From the NCBI RefSeq assembly GCF_003353175.1, contig NZ_QHKS01000031.1, forward strand, positions 1 to 64,000: a stretch of 64,000 nucleotides of DNA, read 5' to 3'. Origin of the DNA: Paraburkholderia lacunae. GTDB lineage: Bacteria > Pseudomonadota > Gammaproteobacteria > Burkholderiales > Burkholderiaceae. The position numbers and the translations under genes were made by a program. The notes under the pieces are model-generated. The model did no database searches. It was not told where the DNA came from and saw nothing but the letters and a program-made list of their open reading frames with translations. Positions 42,908-51,722 of this stretch are shown here, in pieces (the stretch's first letter is position 1; every line of letters starts with the position of its first letter).

Positions 42908-44356
42908 TTAACGATGCATCGTCTCTGACGGCGATTCCTTGAACTCGCGGCGATAACCCTTCGCGAGCGCGGAACGGCTCTTCACGCCCCAGCGGCTTGC
43001 CGTATCGAAGATCGAGCCTTGCATGCGCTCGTCGTTCAACAGGTCGTTACGAATGCCTTCGAGCCGCAGCTTGCGGATCAGCCCGCCCGGCGACATTCCG
43101 ATCGAACGCTTGAAGGCTATTTGAAGCGCGCGCTCCGTGACGTCGATCTGCGAGGCGATTTCGCGGGTATTCAAATCGGCGCGATCGAGATTCTCGATGA
43201 TGTAGCGATATGCGCGGCGATACTTCGCGGGCAGGCGCGCCGAAACGTCGTCCGCGGGCAGTGCGCGGCTCGCCGGCGATTGAATCGCGCCGAGGCCAGG
43301 CGTCTCGCTGCGCAGGCAGCGCAACGCTTCGGACGCATAGCTGGCGTACAGCTTGAGCGCCTCGGTTGGGTTGCCGCGCCATACCGCGATCTTGGATACG
43401 CAATACAGGTAGTCGAAATTGCAGCGGCGTGTGCCGGTATCCGCTTCGGCGCGGCTGATCTTGGCAAGCACCGAATCGGCGACATCGTCGAGTCCGCCAG
43501 CAAGTCCAGCGAGCACGATGTCCAGCTTCGCGAGGAACGCCTGGCCGGCGCCGCGAAAATGCTGCGGCCGGCTGACCGCGTCGAAGAGCGGCGCGGCGGC
43601 AATGCGCTCACCGCGCGCCAGCGCCGCGATCTGTTCCAGATACTCGTGGCGCTGCGCGAGAAGCGCCGGCATCGGCGACATCAGCACCGTGGTTTCGGTG
43701 AGCTTGTGCGTCACTTCTGCGCGGTCGCCCGCGCTTTGAGCACGCGCCACATGCGCCGAGCTCCAGAACGCGTGATCGCTCAGCGTGGTCGCCGTGCGAA
43801 TGCGCAATTGCACGTCAAATTCGCGCGCGAGCAGCGCGATCACGAGTCGCCAGCCGGGTTCCTCATGCATGTCGGCCAGTTCGGCGGCTTGCAGGAGCGC
43901 GTCGTCCGCATCGCGCTGACGTCCCACCTGATGTTGCACCATGGCCGATGCAATCAATGCCTCGAGAACTTCCGCGGGGCTCGCCGCCTCGTCCTGGATG
44001 ATACGCGCAAAGCACTTGGCGGTGGCCGCGTAGCGGTCACGCATCATCAATTGCCAACCGGTGTTGCGGCACGACATGATGCGCAGACGGTCATCATCGC
44101 CCACGATCGTTTTCTGAGCGCGCCGGTACATCTCTTCGGCATCCTGCTCGTAGCCGAGCAGAAGCGATGCATCAGCTACGGCGACGAGACGCGCGACGTC
44201 CGCGTCATCCAGTTTGTGGGACGGGCGTTCGAGCACATCGTCGACGAGGCAATAGCCGCGTTCCGATGCGCCGTCGAGCATGGCGGCCGCATACGCCGGC
44301 AAGCGGTTCTTCTGCGCGAGCCCCGACGACAGCGCGAAATAAATTGTCGAAAACAT
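42908..44356 (-). CDS. hrpB: AraC-family T3SS activator HrpB
   Basis: HrpB activates hrpII-box promoters. The 482-residue protein has a long helical, TPR-like N-terminal region (LEALIASAMVQHQVGRQRDA and similar pairs) and a C-terminal AraC-type DNA-binding domain with two helix-turn-helix units (LNTREIASQIDVTERALQIAFKRSIGMSP, then FDTASRWGVKSRSALAKGYRREFKESP). Length and layout match Ralstonia HrpB and Xanthomonas HrpX. GAGGTGGAACC precedes the ATG at 44356. No hrpII box is visible upstream, consistent with control from above by an HrpG-like regulator. It lies between hrcC and hrcT on the minus strand. Confidence 0.93.
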   Translation of the reverse strand: MFSTIYFALSSGLAQKNRLPAYAAAMLDGASERGYCLVDDVLERPSHKLDDADVARLVAVADASLLLGYEQDAEEMYRRAQKTIVGDDDRLRIMSCRNTGWQLMMRDRYAATAKCFARIIQDEAASPAEVLEALIASAMVQHQVGRQRDADDALLQAAELADMHEEPGWRLVIALLAREFDVQLRIRTATTLSDHAFWSSAHVARAQSAGDRAEVTHKLTETTVLMSPMPALLAQRHEYLEQIAALARGERIAAAPLFDAVSRPQHFRGAGQAFLAKLDIVLAGLAGGLDDVADSVLAKISRAEADTGTRRCNFDYLYCVSKIAVWRGNPTEALKLYASYASEALRCLRSETPGLGAIQSPASRALPADDVSARLPAKYRRAYRYIIENLDRADLNTREIASQIDVTERALQIAFKRSIGMSPGGLIRKLRLEGIRNDLLNDERMQGSIFDTASRWGVKSRSALAKGYRREFKESPSETMHR

Positions 44357-44506
44357 AATGGTTCCACCTCAGGAGTGACCGATGTGGCGGACCATCTGAT
44401 CCGCCCTGCGAACCTGTGGTCCCGGCGATCGCCGGGCACGGAAACCATGGTAGAGACATCGTGCTCAACAAAACTCAACAATCAGCAGGGGACTTCACAA
44501 CAATGT

Positions 44507-45337
44507 TCAGTGTGCCGGTTTCGCCACCATGCCGTTCGCCAATGCTGCCGACAGACCGCCGAGCTGCACGTCGCCGACAACCTGTGAAGCGAACACCGCG
44601 ACGAGCGCGATCAGCATCAGCACGCCGATCACGCCGCGCAGCGGTTGACTGAGCGAGCTGGGTTCGAGCTTGTCAGCCGCGCGCGCGACAATGCCGAGGC
44701 CGAGATCGACCAGTATCAGCACCAGCATCACCGGCGTGCCGAGCTTGGCGAGCGCCGTCCAGATCGTGTCGGTGCGCTGGATCAGAAACGTCTCCGCCGT
44801 ATTGGAGAGCGACGGATACAGCACATACGGCGGCCACCATTTGAAGGACTCGAAGAGCGCGCCCAGCACGAACAGCATGCCGCCGCCGATATAGAAGAGC
44901 GTCACGACGAGTTGCAGCAGCAGCGTCGAAACCGGCGTGCTCTGATCGCCCCGCAGCGGGTTGGTCATCTGCACGTTGTTGAAACCCGCGAGGTCGTCGA
45001 TCAAGGTGCCGAGGGACTGCGCGATCCAGAACACCGGCGCGGCGCAATAGCCGAACGCGAAACCGAGAAACGCTTCCTTGCAGGCCAGCACCAGCAGCGC
45101 CGCGCTGTTGAGCGAGTCGAACGCCTGCGGAACCTGGCCCGCCGCGACGAACATCGTCAGCACGTACACCACGCCGTTGCGCGCGGTGCCGGGCAACACG
45201 GTGTCGCTGGTGGCGGGCAGCAGGATGAACGTCACCATGATGCGAATGCCCGTGAGCATCAGCATGACGATGAAGTTGTGATACGCCTCGAAGAAGCCGA
45301 GCAGGGCCTCGGCCCACGCGTGAAAATCATGTGTCAT
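44507..45337 (-). CDS. hrcT: T3SS export apparatus protein HrcT (SctT)
   Basis: HrcT is an inner-membrane protein of the export gate, homologous to FliR. The 276-residue product has several transmembrane helices (FIVMLMLTGIRIMVTFILL, ALLVLACKEAFLGFAFGYC, LVVTLFYIGGGMLFVLGAL, GTPVMLVLILVDLGLGIVAR, GVLMLIALVAVFASQVVG) and the family motif FWIAQSLGTLIDDLAGFNN. It is the last gene of the leftward structural operon before the hrpB promoter spacer. Confidence 0.94.
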   Translation of the reverse strand: MTHDFHAWAEALLGFFEAYHNFIVMLMLTGIRIMVTFILLPATSDTVLPGTARNGVVYVLTMFVAAGQVPQAFDSLNSAALLVLACKEAFLGFAFGYCAAPVFWIAQSLGTLIDDLAGFNNVQMTNPLRGDQSTPVSTLLLQLVVTLFYIGGGMLFVLGALFESFKWWPPYVLYPSLSNTAETFLIQRTDTIWTALAKLGTPVMLVLILVDLGLGIVARAADKLEPSSLSQPLRGVIGVLMLIALVAVFASQVVGDVQLGGLSAALANGMVAKPAH

Positions 45338-45340
45338 CGG

Positions 45341-45832
45341 CTACCTCGCGTAACGGCGCGCCAGCAGGTTTTCCGCGGCTTCCTCGTCGGCGGCGAGCTC
45401 GACGGCCGTGGCGGCGGCCCGCAGCAAGGTATCGAGCTTGCGGCGACATTCCTCCACCGCGGCTTGCGCGCGTGCGAGCGCCGCCTGCACCTCGGCCACC
45501 TTCTGCCGCTGACGATCCAGCGCCGTGCGGCGCTTTTGCTCCGCCGCGCGCGCGGCTTCCAGCGCTTCCTTCAGCGGCGCGCGCCACGCGTCGTGACACA
45601 GATAGTCGGACGTCGCGACGCGCGCGTCGCCGTCGAGCAAGGCGACGATGCGCGCTTCGTGCTCCGCGCGCTTTTGCTGCGCTTCGACATGTGCCTGTGC
45701 GGCATCCTTGAACTGCGCCTCGCGCTCGGCGAGCGCCTCGCGTTCCCGTGCGAGATCGGCCTCGATCCGCTCGCAGCGCCGGGCCTTGGCGGCGACGATG
45801 GTGCGCCACTTGCGAATCACGAGCGCCCTCAT
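45341..45832 (-). CDS. T3SS stalk/coiled-coil protein (SctO, HrpD-like)
   Basis: A 163-residue, almost entirely coiled-coil protein rich in Ala, Arg, Glu and Gln (CERIEADLAREREALAEREA, QRQKVAEVQAALARAQAAVE). This is the pattern of SctO/FliJ-type stalk proteins, which couple the ATPase to the export gate. It sits directly after hrcN, where this gene lies in related clusters. The start at 45832 overlaps the hrcN stop by four bases (ATGA); a longer frame to 46045 lies inside hrcN and was rejected. Confidence 0.8.
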   Translation of the reverse strand: MRALVIRKWRTIVAAKARRCERIEADLAREREALAEREAQFKDAAQAHVEAQQKRAEHEARIVALLDGDARVATSDYLCHDAWRAPLKEALEAARAAEQKRRTALDRQRQKVAEVQAALARAQAAVEECRRKLDTLLRAAATAVELAADEEAAENLLARRYAR

Positions 45833-47151
45833 GACTGTGCGAAGCCGGAGATGAACGCGTGGCTGTCCTCGCCTTCGGTCAGTTCCTCGGTGCTCTGGCC
45901 GAGGAACGATTCGATAGCCTCGTGCTGGGAAATCGCTTCGTCGGAGAGCGGATCGGCGCCCTGCTGATATTCGCCCATCTGCAGCAGCAATTCGACCTCG
46001 TCGAAGCGAGCGAGCAGCTTGCGCACGTGCCCCGCGCCGCTGCAATGCTCGGGGCTTGCGACCAGCGTCATCACGCGGCTCAGGCTATGCAGCACGTCGA
46101 TGGCCGGATAACGGTTGCGCGCCGCGATCGCGCGTGACAGCACGAGGTGTCCGTCGAGAATACCGCGCACTTCCTCGCTGATCGGATCGTTGCCTTCCTC
46201 GTCCTCGGCGAGCACCGTGTAGAAAGCGGTAATCGAACCTTCCTCGCCCATACCGGCGCGTTCCAGCAGTCGCGGCAGTTCGGCGAAAATCGACGGCGGA
46301 AAACCGCGGCGGGTCGGCGGCTCGCCCGCCGACAGACCGATCTCCCGCTGGGCGCGCGCGAAGCGGGTCAGCGAGTCCATCATCAGCAGCACGCGCAAGC
46401 CGCAATCGCGGAAGTACTCGGCGATCGCGGTGCCCACGTAAGCCGCCTTGGCGCGTTCGATCGACGAGCGGTCGGACGTCGCGCACACCACCACGCTACG
46501 GGCCATGCCCGCTTCGCCCAGGATCAGTTCGATGAATTCGCGCACCTCGCGGCCGCGCTCGCCGATCAGCACAATCACGTTGACGTCGCACGCTGCTCCG
46601 CGCGCGAGCATGCCGAGCAGCGTGCTCTTGCCGACGCCCGCGGGCGCGAAGATGCCGACGCGCTGGCCCTCGCCCACCGTCATGAGCCCGTCGATGACCC
46701 GCACGCCCGTATGCAGCGGCGTATCGACCATGCGCCGCTTCAGCGGATCGGGCGCGGCGGCCATCACGGGGCGTGGCGCGGCGCAATGCAACGGCCCAAG
46801 GCCGTCGATCGGTTCGCCCAGGCCGTCGACCACGCGTCCGAGCAGCATCTCGCCGACCGGCACCGACAGCGGACGCCCGAGCCCCGTGACGCGCGTGGTG
46901 CGCGACAAGCCGGCGACGCTGCCGAACGGCGCGAGCAGCGCGAACTGACGCGTGAAACCGACCACTTCCGCGCGTTGCAGCAGCACGCCGCGCGCGTCGC
47001 GCAGTTCGCATTGCTCGCCGAGCGTCGCGTCGAGCCCGCCGACCTTCAGCAACGTGCCGACAGCCTCGACCACTTTGCCGTGACGCGTCGTACCGTCGGA
47101 TTCGGCGAGTTCCTGGCTCAGCGCGTCGATGAAAGCGGTGACTTCGTTCAT
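45829..47151 (-). CDS. hrcN: T3SS ATPase HrcN (SctN)
   Basis: HrcN is the cytoplasmic ATPase that unfolds substrates and detaches chaperones. The 440-residue protein shows the Walker A motif GIFAPAGVGKSTLLGMLARG, Walker B LRVLLMMDSLTRFA, and the family signature with the arginine-finger region GFPPSIFAELPRLLERAG. It is homologous to F1-ATPase beta and FliI, at normal length. Four-base overlaps with the genes on both sides show tight coupling. Confidence 0.97.
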   Translation of the reverse strand: MNEVTAFIDALSQELAESDGTTRHGKVVEAVGTLLKVGGLDATLGEQCELRDARGVLLQRAEVVGFTRQFALLAPFGSVAGLSRTTRVTGLGRPLSVPVGEMLLGRVVDGLGEPIDGLGPLHCAAPRPVMAAAPDPLKRRMVDTPLHTGVRVIDGLMTVGEGQRVGIFAPAGVGKSTLLGMLARGAACDVNVIVLIGERGREVREFIELILGEAGMARSVVVCATSDRSSIERAKAAYVGTAIAEYFRDCGLRVLLMMDSLTRFARAQREIGLSAGEPPTRRGFPPSIFAELPRLLERAGMGEEGSITAFYTVLAEDEEGNDPISEEVRGILDGHLVLSRAIAARNRYPAIDVLHSLSRVMTLVASPEHCSGAGHVRKLLARFDEVELLLQMGEYQQGADPLSDEAISQHEAIESFLGQSTEELTEGEDSHAFISGFAQS

Positions 47152-47924
47152 TGCGGCGCTCCGGTGGGCTGGTCATCGAACTGCGGATCATCGGCGAGCA
47201 GTTGGTCGGCGGCTATGTTCACGGCGGCCGCGGCCTGCTGCTCCGTGTCGGTGCGCGTCACGCGTCGAATGGCACTCGCGATCGCGCGCAACTGCATCGG
47301 CAGTCCGGCTTCGACCAAGCCGTGGTCCCATTCGCACACGCAACTGCCGGGCTCCGCCTCGGCATCGCTCACCACCTCGGGATTCACCGGCCAGCGATGC
47401 TCGTCGCACACGCGCCGAAACGCTCGCGTCGCCTCATCCACGTCGCAGTCGGCGACGCGGACGGTCAGGAAAGACGTGCCCTCGAGACTGCGCGACAGCC
47501 CCACCGCGATCTGCGCGAACAACGCGTCGCGATCGGCTTCACCGAGCACCCGCGTAACGGTACGCATGACGATGTCGGCAACACGCTCGCGCAACGCCAC
47601 CAGCAGGTCGCGCTCGGATGCCGCGCCGTGCAGCATCGCTTCGTGCGCTTCACGAATCGCGCGACGGCGTCCAGCCTCGTAACCCAGGCGCGCGGCGTTG
47701 TCGTACTTCGTCTGGGCGGCACGCAGCGTGCGTTCGGCCTCTTCATCGGCCGCGCGCTGTATCGTTTCGGCCTCTCGCCGCGCGCTCGCGAGCATTTCGT
47801 CGGCACGCCGTTCGAAGTGGCCGGAAGCACGATCTAGTTCGATCAACTGCGCCAGGTCCGCTGCTCGCACGACATCGCTCTCGATGCCGATCCCGCCCTG
47901 CTGGGCTCTTAGCCAAATAACCAT
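47148..47924 (-). CDS. T3SS ATPase-associated stator protein (SctL/HrcL)
   Basis: A 258-residue SctL/FliH-type protein. The N-terminal half is a long charged helix (EMLASARREAETIQRAADEEAERTLRAAQ) and the C-terminal half a globular domain (FAQIAVGLSRSLEGTSFLTV, CVCEWDHGLVEAGLPMQLRA), as in proteins that link the ATPase to the sorting platform. It overlaps hrcN by four bases and the upstream sctK-like gene by 16. Confidence 0.85.
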   Translation of the reverse strand: MVIWLRAQQGGIGIESDVVRAADLAQLIELDRASGHFERRADEMLASARREAETIQRAADEEAERTLRAAQTKYDNAARLGYEAGRRRAIREAHEAMLHGAASERDLLVALRERVADIVMRTVTRVLGEADRDALFAQIAVGLSRSLEGTSFLTVRVADCDVDEATRAFRRVCDEHRWPVNPEVVSDAEAEPGSCVCEWDHGLVEAGLPMQLRAIASAIRRVTRTDTEQQAAAAVNIAADQLLADDPQFDDQPTGAPQ

Positions 47925-48616
47925 GTCAGCTCCGGAAACAGCATGCAGGCCGCGGACAGAAACTCTTCCGATTCGCCCTCAGCGTCGGGCCCGGCATCGG
48001 ACGTCGCTGCTTCGCGTGGACGAGCACAAGCGGCGAGATCGGTCTCCTCGGCGTCATCGTCCAGCGTCAAGCCGATCAATCTGCGCGCTGGCGCAAGCGG
48101 CCAAGCTTCGTCGCCTTCGAACAGCGCGCGGCCGGCGCAAACCAGTGCATCGGCGGACAGATCGGCGGGAAGGGGCGCGTTGGCCGTCGATGCGTTCACG
48201 CCCAACTGCGTGAGCGCGGCCAGCGCATGGTCCCCCAGCGCATCGGCGAGCGCGCGCCGCCGCGCGCCCGACACAACCCGGCGCAGCGTTCCGCGCGACG
48301 GATAGATCGCGCGCGCAGCCAGCACCGGGCGCAGCGACGCTGCGTCGAGCAAGGCAAGCCGGTTGGCGCGCGGCGCATACGCGCTGACCGGCATCGACGC
48401 GCCGAGCCATAGGTCGCGCGCCGCGTACCAGGCGGCCCTCGCGCGGTCTGTGCACGGCGCGCCCCAACGCCGGCATTGCCGCTCGCTGAACCGGGCCGCC
48501 GCGTCGGCAATGCGCGCCTCGTATGAATTCAGCCACCGGAGCTGGCGCTGTGGATCCGGCAAGTCGGCGCCTGTCCCCATTGCAGCCGCCGATGCCTGCG
48601 CGTAACTCAAGCTCAT
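47909..48616 (-). CDS. T3SS sorting-platform protein (SctK/HrpB4-like)
   Basis: A 235-residue, Ala/Arg-rich helical protein. It shows little sequence conservation, but its position between hrcJ and sctL is that of SctK-type proteins (Xanthomonas HrpB4, Ralstonia HrpH), which attach the sorting platform to the inner ring. Features include WLNSYEARIADAAARFSERQ near the start and LFPELTWLFG at the C-terminus, typical of the family's end. The start 48616 overlaps the hrcJ stop by four bases (ATGA); the frame to 48748 was rejected as it lies in hrcJ. Confidence 0.72.
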   Translation of the reverse strand: MSLSYAQASAAAMGTGADLPDPQRQLRWLNSYEARIADAAARFSERQCRRWGAPCTDRARAAWYAARDLWLGASMPVSAYAPRANRLALLDAASLRPVLAARAIYPSRGTLRRVVSGARRRALADALGDHALAALTQLGVNASTANAPLPADLSADALVCAGRALFEGDEAWPLAPARRLIGLTLDDDAEETDLAACARPREAATSDAGPDAEGESEEFLSAACMLFPELTWLFG

Positions 48617-49383
48617 GTCGCCACCCCGCCGGCACGCCCACGCAAGCGCGTACCCGCGCCCTTCAGCGTCGCGCCGAACCGGCGTGCGAGATACGCCAGC
48701 GCGCCGGCCAGCAAGGCGGCCCCGGCGATTCCACCGGCCCACAACCACTCCTGCGGCAAACTTGGCGCAACCGGCGGCGGCGGCTCGGGCGCCGCCGTGC
48801 CCGGCACCATCGTCACGCTAACGTTGTCGTAGGTCAGCCCTTCGACAGCATGCACGACCAGGTTCTTCAGATTCGGCGTGAGCGTCGACACATCGGTGCC
48901 CGGCAGGTATTTGATGAACACCGCGGCCGACGACGGCTTGACCGTCGCGGCAAGGGGATCGTTGTTCGGCAGCACGATCTGAACGTTCGCATACGCCACC
49001 CCGTCGATTCGCGACAGCACCTCGGAGAGTTGCTGCGACACGCCGTAGATAAAGCGCACACGCTCCTCCGTCGGCGTGGAGATCAGTCCGTCCTTCTTGA
49101 ACATGTCTCCCAGATTCTGGAAGCGCTGATGGGGCAAGCCATGCGCGCGCAGCACGTCCATCGCGCGGGCGAACTGGTCGCTTTCGACCGCCACGCTCCA
49201 GGTCTTGCCGCCGTCGTCGCTGTGCTTGGAGACGTCGACCCTCGCGTCGAGCAGCACGGCCAGCATGTCGTTCGCGTCGCTTTCCGACAGTTGCGCGAAC
49301 AGTTGCTTGCTGCAGCCGGTCATCAACGCCGTCACGCAGCACAGCAGCACGACCGTGCGCGCCAGTTTCAAATAGGAAGCCAT
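48613..49383 (-). CDS. hrcJ: T3SS inner-ring lipoprotein HrcJ (SctJ)
   Basis: HrcJ forms the periplasmic inner-membrane ring of the basal body (YscJ/FliF family). The 256-residue protein has a lipoprotein signal with lipobox LMTGC (Cys 24), then LFAQLSESDANDMLAVLLDA and the ring-building domains (GLPHQRFQNLGDMFKKDGLI, IDGVAYANVQIVLPNNDP, AAVFIKY). A C-terminal transmembrane helix (WAGGIAGAALLAGALAYLA) follows, with a cytoplasmic basic tail. It is the normal length for the family. Confidence 0.96.
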   Translation of the reverse strand: MASYLKLARTVVLLCCVTALMTGCSKQLFAQLSESDANDMLAVLLDARVDVSKHSDDGGKTWSVAVESDQFARAMDVLRAHGLPHQRFQNLGDMFKKDGLISTPTEERVRFIYGVSQQLSEVLSRIDGVAYANVQIVLPNNDPLAATVKPSSAAVFIKYLPGTDVSTLTPNLKNLVVHAVEGLTYDNVSVTMVPGTAAPEPPPPVAPSLPQEWLWAGGIAGAALLAGALAYLARRFGATLKGAGTRLRGRAGGVAT

Positions 49384-49411
49384 TTAGTCCGTCCTGTCGT
49401 TCGTACGCCAA

Positions 49412-49843
49412 CTACTGGTTCTTCATCAGCGTCTGTACGGAGCCCTTGGTGCCCTGCGCGACCGCCTCGCCGACGTACATCTTGCCGACCATCTCGGATA
49501 CCTGGAGCTGCATCTTGATCGACTGTGCCGCCACTTCCTGCATCGTCATCGTCGGCACCTCGCCGGCGAAGCGGTCCACTTCGCCGCGCAAGTTCGCGAC
49601 CGCCTGGTCTTGCTGCGTGACGACTTCGGACAACGCTGACGGACCGTGCGTGTGCGAGGCGCTCGGCGGTGCGAGACGCGCCGCGTCGAGCTTGCTGCGA
49701 AACAGGTCAACGAGGCTCGAGGCAGGCTCGGGCAGCGCGCCGGGGCCCGACGCGCCGCCGGTTCCGGCGCGGCCAACGGCTTCGTCGGGTCGCACCGCGG
49801 ACGCGGCGTCGAGCGGCGGGATGGGTGGGATCGTTACGTTCAT
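49412..49843 (-). CDS. T3SS inner-rod protein (SctI, HrpB2/HrpJ-like)
   Basis: A 143-residue protein with a Pro/Ala/Gly-rich N-terminus and a helical C-terminus (QEVAAQSIKMQLQVSEMVGK, then MYVGEAVAQGTKGSVQTLMK). The conserved VxT-like end and position next to hrcJ match HrpB2/HrpJ, the inner-rod protein that is itself an early T3SS substrate. It is in the leftward operon between hrpK-like and hrcJ genes. Confidence 0.83.
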   Translation of the reverse strand: MNVTIPPIPPLDAASAVRPDEAVGRAGTGGASGPGALPEPASSLVDLFRSKLDAARLAPPSASHTHGPSALSEVVTQQDQAVANLRGEVDRFAGEVPTMTMQEVAAQSIKMQLQVSEMVGKMYVGEAVAQGTKGSVQTLMKNQ

Positions 49844-49859
49844 CGCGATGCTCCTTGCA

Positions 49860-50327
49860 CTAGGCGCGCAGATGGCGATGCTGCATCAGTTTCTGAAGCT
49901 CGCCGCGGTCGATCTGCACCTCGGCGGCCGGCGCCGCGGCTGCGCTCTGTTTACCCATCAGCGTCATCACGAGCTCAACGGAATCGGGGTCTTCATTGCG
50001 GCTCGCGACCTCGTTGGCATAGACGCGCCACGCAGGGTCGTCGAGCCCGCACAGCGACACCGCGAGCAGCGCCGCCACGTAAGGACCGAACGAGCCGCGC
50101 AGCGCCTGCTGCTCGAGCGGGCGCAAGAGGCGCACGGCCTCGGCGAAGTCGCGCCGGCGAATCATCATCCACGCGTCGTAGGCATGCAGCTCGACGAAGT
50201 TGGGACGCAGCACGTGCAGCGCGGCGAGCAGCCGCTCCGACTGCTCGATATGGCCATGTTTCGCGCCGAACATCAGCGCCTCGATCAATGCCGACACGAG
50301 CCGGTTACTGCATTTCGTCAGGGACAT
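49860..50327 (-). CDS. T3SS protein HrpB1/HrpK (TPR-like)
   Basis: A 155-residue, helical protein resembling SctG/TPR-type Hrp proteins: LVSALIEALMFGAKHGHIEQ, HVLRPNFVELHAYDAWMMIR and RDFAEAVRLLRPLEQQALRG form helix pairs. In Xanthomonas, HrpB1 is a periplasmic protein that binds peptidoglycan and assists assembly. It is the first gene of the leftward operon, with a perfect hrpII box 125 bases upstream. Confidence 0.8.
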   Translation of the reverse strand: MSLTKCSNRLVSALIEALMFGAKHGHIEQSERLLAALHVLRPNFVELHAYDAWMMIRRRDFAEAVRLLRPLEQQALRGSFGPYVAALLAVSLCGLDDPAWRVYANEVASRNEDPDSVELVMTLMGKQSAAAAPAAEVQIDRGELQKLMQHRHLRA

Positions 50328-50452
50328 GGAGCACTCCTTTGGTGATCAAAACGCCGTATGTCTGCGCGTCTGCCGAGATGGCGGACGACAACGCTGTGGC
50401 CGGCGGTGTGCGAACCGTAACGCGAGGCGGCTCCCGCGAACGCGAGTAACGA

Positions 50453-50476
50453 CGAACCGCGAGCGCTCCGAACGAA
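50453..50476 (-). promoter_or_regulatory. hrpII box for the leftward T3SS operon
   Basis: Exact TTCG-N16-TTCG on the minus strand, 125 bases before the start at 50327. TACGGT (minus strand, 50414-50419) is 34 bases downstream as -10. This promoter should drive hrpK-like through hrcT. Confidence 0.85.
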
Positions 50477-50522
50477 AAGCCTGCTTCGCGGGCGGACCGC
50501 ACATTGGGCCGCCGGCGCCCGG

Positions 50523-50546
50523 TTCGGCGCCGGACCCATTGGTTCG
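50523..50546 (+). promoter_or_regulatory. hrpII box for the rightward T3SS operon
   Basis: Exact TTCG-N16-TTCG on the plus strand, 90 bases before hrcU. GACAAT at 50580-50585 is 33 bases downstream. Back to back with the box at 50453-50476, it lets HrpB switch on both structural operons together. Confidence 0.85.
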
Positions 50547-50636
50547 CCGCGCGGGCGGGCCAGGGCGGCGCATGCCCATGACAATCCGCCGCAATCCACT
50601 GCAATTAACCGCAATCCACAGCACGAAGGCTTCGCG

Positions 50637-51704
50637 ATGTCTGACGAGAAGACCGAACAGCCCACCGACAAAAAGCTGCGCGACGCGCGACGCGACGGCG
50701 AGACCGTGAAGAGCACGGACCTCCCGTTCGCGGCGATCCTGCTCGCCGCTGCGGTCGGCTTCGGCGTCGGCGGGCCGCGCATGGCGGAGCAACTGCGCCT
50801 CGTATTGCGCAGCGGCCTCGACGTGGCCCACTTGCAGACGCCCGATGCGCCGCTGCACGACCTGCTCGTCGAAGCCGGCCTGCACGCCGTGATGCTAATC
50901 CTTCCGATTGCGCTCGGCGCGGCTCTCGTCGGCATCGCCGCGATCGCGGCGCAAGTCGGATTGCAGATTTCGCTCAAGCCGCTCGAACCGAAGTTCGACG
51001 CGATCAATCCCGCGTCCGGCCTGAAGCGCATTTTCTCGGTGCGCTCGCTGATCGATCTCACCAAGACTGTCATCAAGGCGGTCGTGATCACGGCGGTGTT
51101 GTGGAAAACGCTCGTGCTGCTCGTGCCGCTAATGGTCGGCGTGGTGTACGAGCCGATCGGCAGCATCGACAGCATTGCCTGGGGCACGCTGTGCAAGGTG
51201 CTCGGCATCTCGGGCGCGCTCTATCTCGTGATCGGCGCCGCCGACTATGGCGTGCAGCATTGGCTGTTCATTCGCGATCACCGCATGAGCAAGGACGAAG
51301 TGAAGCGCGAGCACAAGAATTCCGAAGGCGATCCGCACATCAAGAACGAGCGCCGCAAGATCGCGCGCGAGGCTGCTTCCTCCGATCGGCAGCAGCCGAT
51401 CAAGAACGCGAATGTGGTCGTGGTGAACCCGACCCACTACGCGGTCGCGCTGCGCTATGAACCCTCCGAATCCGGCTTGCCGCGCGTGATCGCCAAGGGC
51501 GTGGACGCGGAGGCGCGCGTAATCCGGGAGGCCGCGACCCGCCACGGCATACCAATCGCGCGCAATCCGCCGCTGGCGCGGGCGCTTTACCGCGTGGCGC
51601 TCGACGACGCGGTTCCCGAGCCGCTGTTCGACGCGGTCGCCGCGGTGCTCGCCTGGGTGGAAGGCATCGGCGGACGGCGCGGCGGCACCGAGGCAACCCC
51701 CTGA
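50637..51704 (+). CDS. hrcU: T3SS export switch protein HrcU (SctU)
   Basis: HrcU controls substrate switching. The 355-residue protein starts SDEKTEQPTDKKLRDARRDGE, the family opening, has four transmembrane helices, and carries the autocleavage motif NPTH in NVVVVNPTHYAVALRYEPSE. Cleavage between Asn and Pro is the known mechanism of the family. It is the first gene of the rightward operon. Confidence 0.97.
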   Translation: MSDEKTEQPTDKKLRDARRDGETVKSTDLPFAAILLAAAVGFGVGGPRMAEQLRLVLRSGLDVAHLQTPDAPLHDLLVEAGLHAVMLILPIALGAALVGIAAIAAQVGLQISLKPLEPKFDAINPASGLKRIFSVRSLIDLTKTVIKAVVITAVLWKTLVLLVPLMVGVVYEPIGSIDSIAWGTLCKVLGISGALYLVIGAADYGVQHWLFIRDHRMSKDEVKREHKNSEGDPHIKNERRKIAREAASSDRQQPIKNANVVVVNPTHYAVALRYEPSESGLPRVIAKGVDAEARVIREAATRHGIPIARNPPLARALYRVALDDAVPEPLFDAVAAVLAWVEGIGGRRGGTEATP

Positions 51705-51722
51705 CATCCGATGGAGAAGACC

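Noticed and set aside
43019..44587. 522-codon plus-strand open frame
   Set aside because: Antisense to hrpB, whose AraC domain is unmistakable.
46147..47682. 511-codon plus-strand open frame
   Set aside because: Antisense to hrcN and sctL; no ribosome-binding site or domain.
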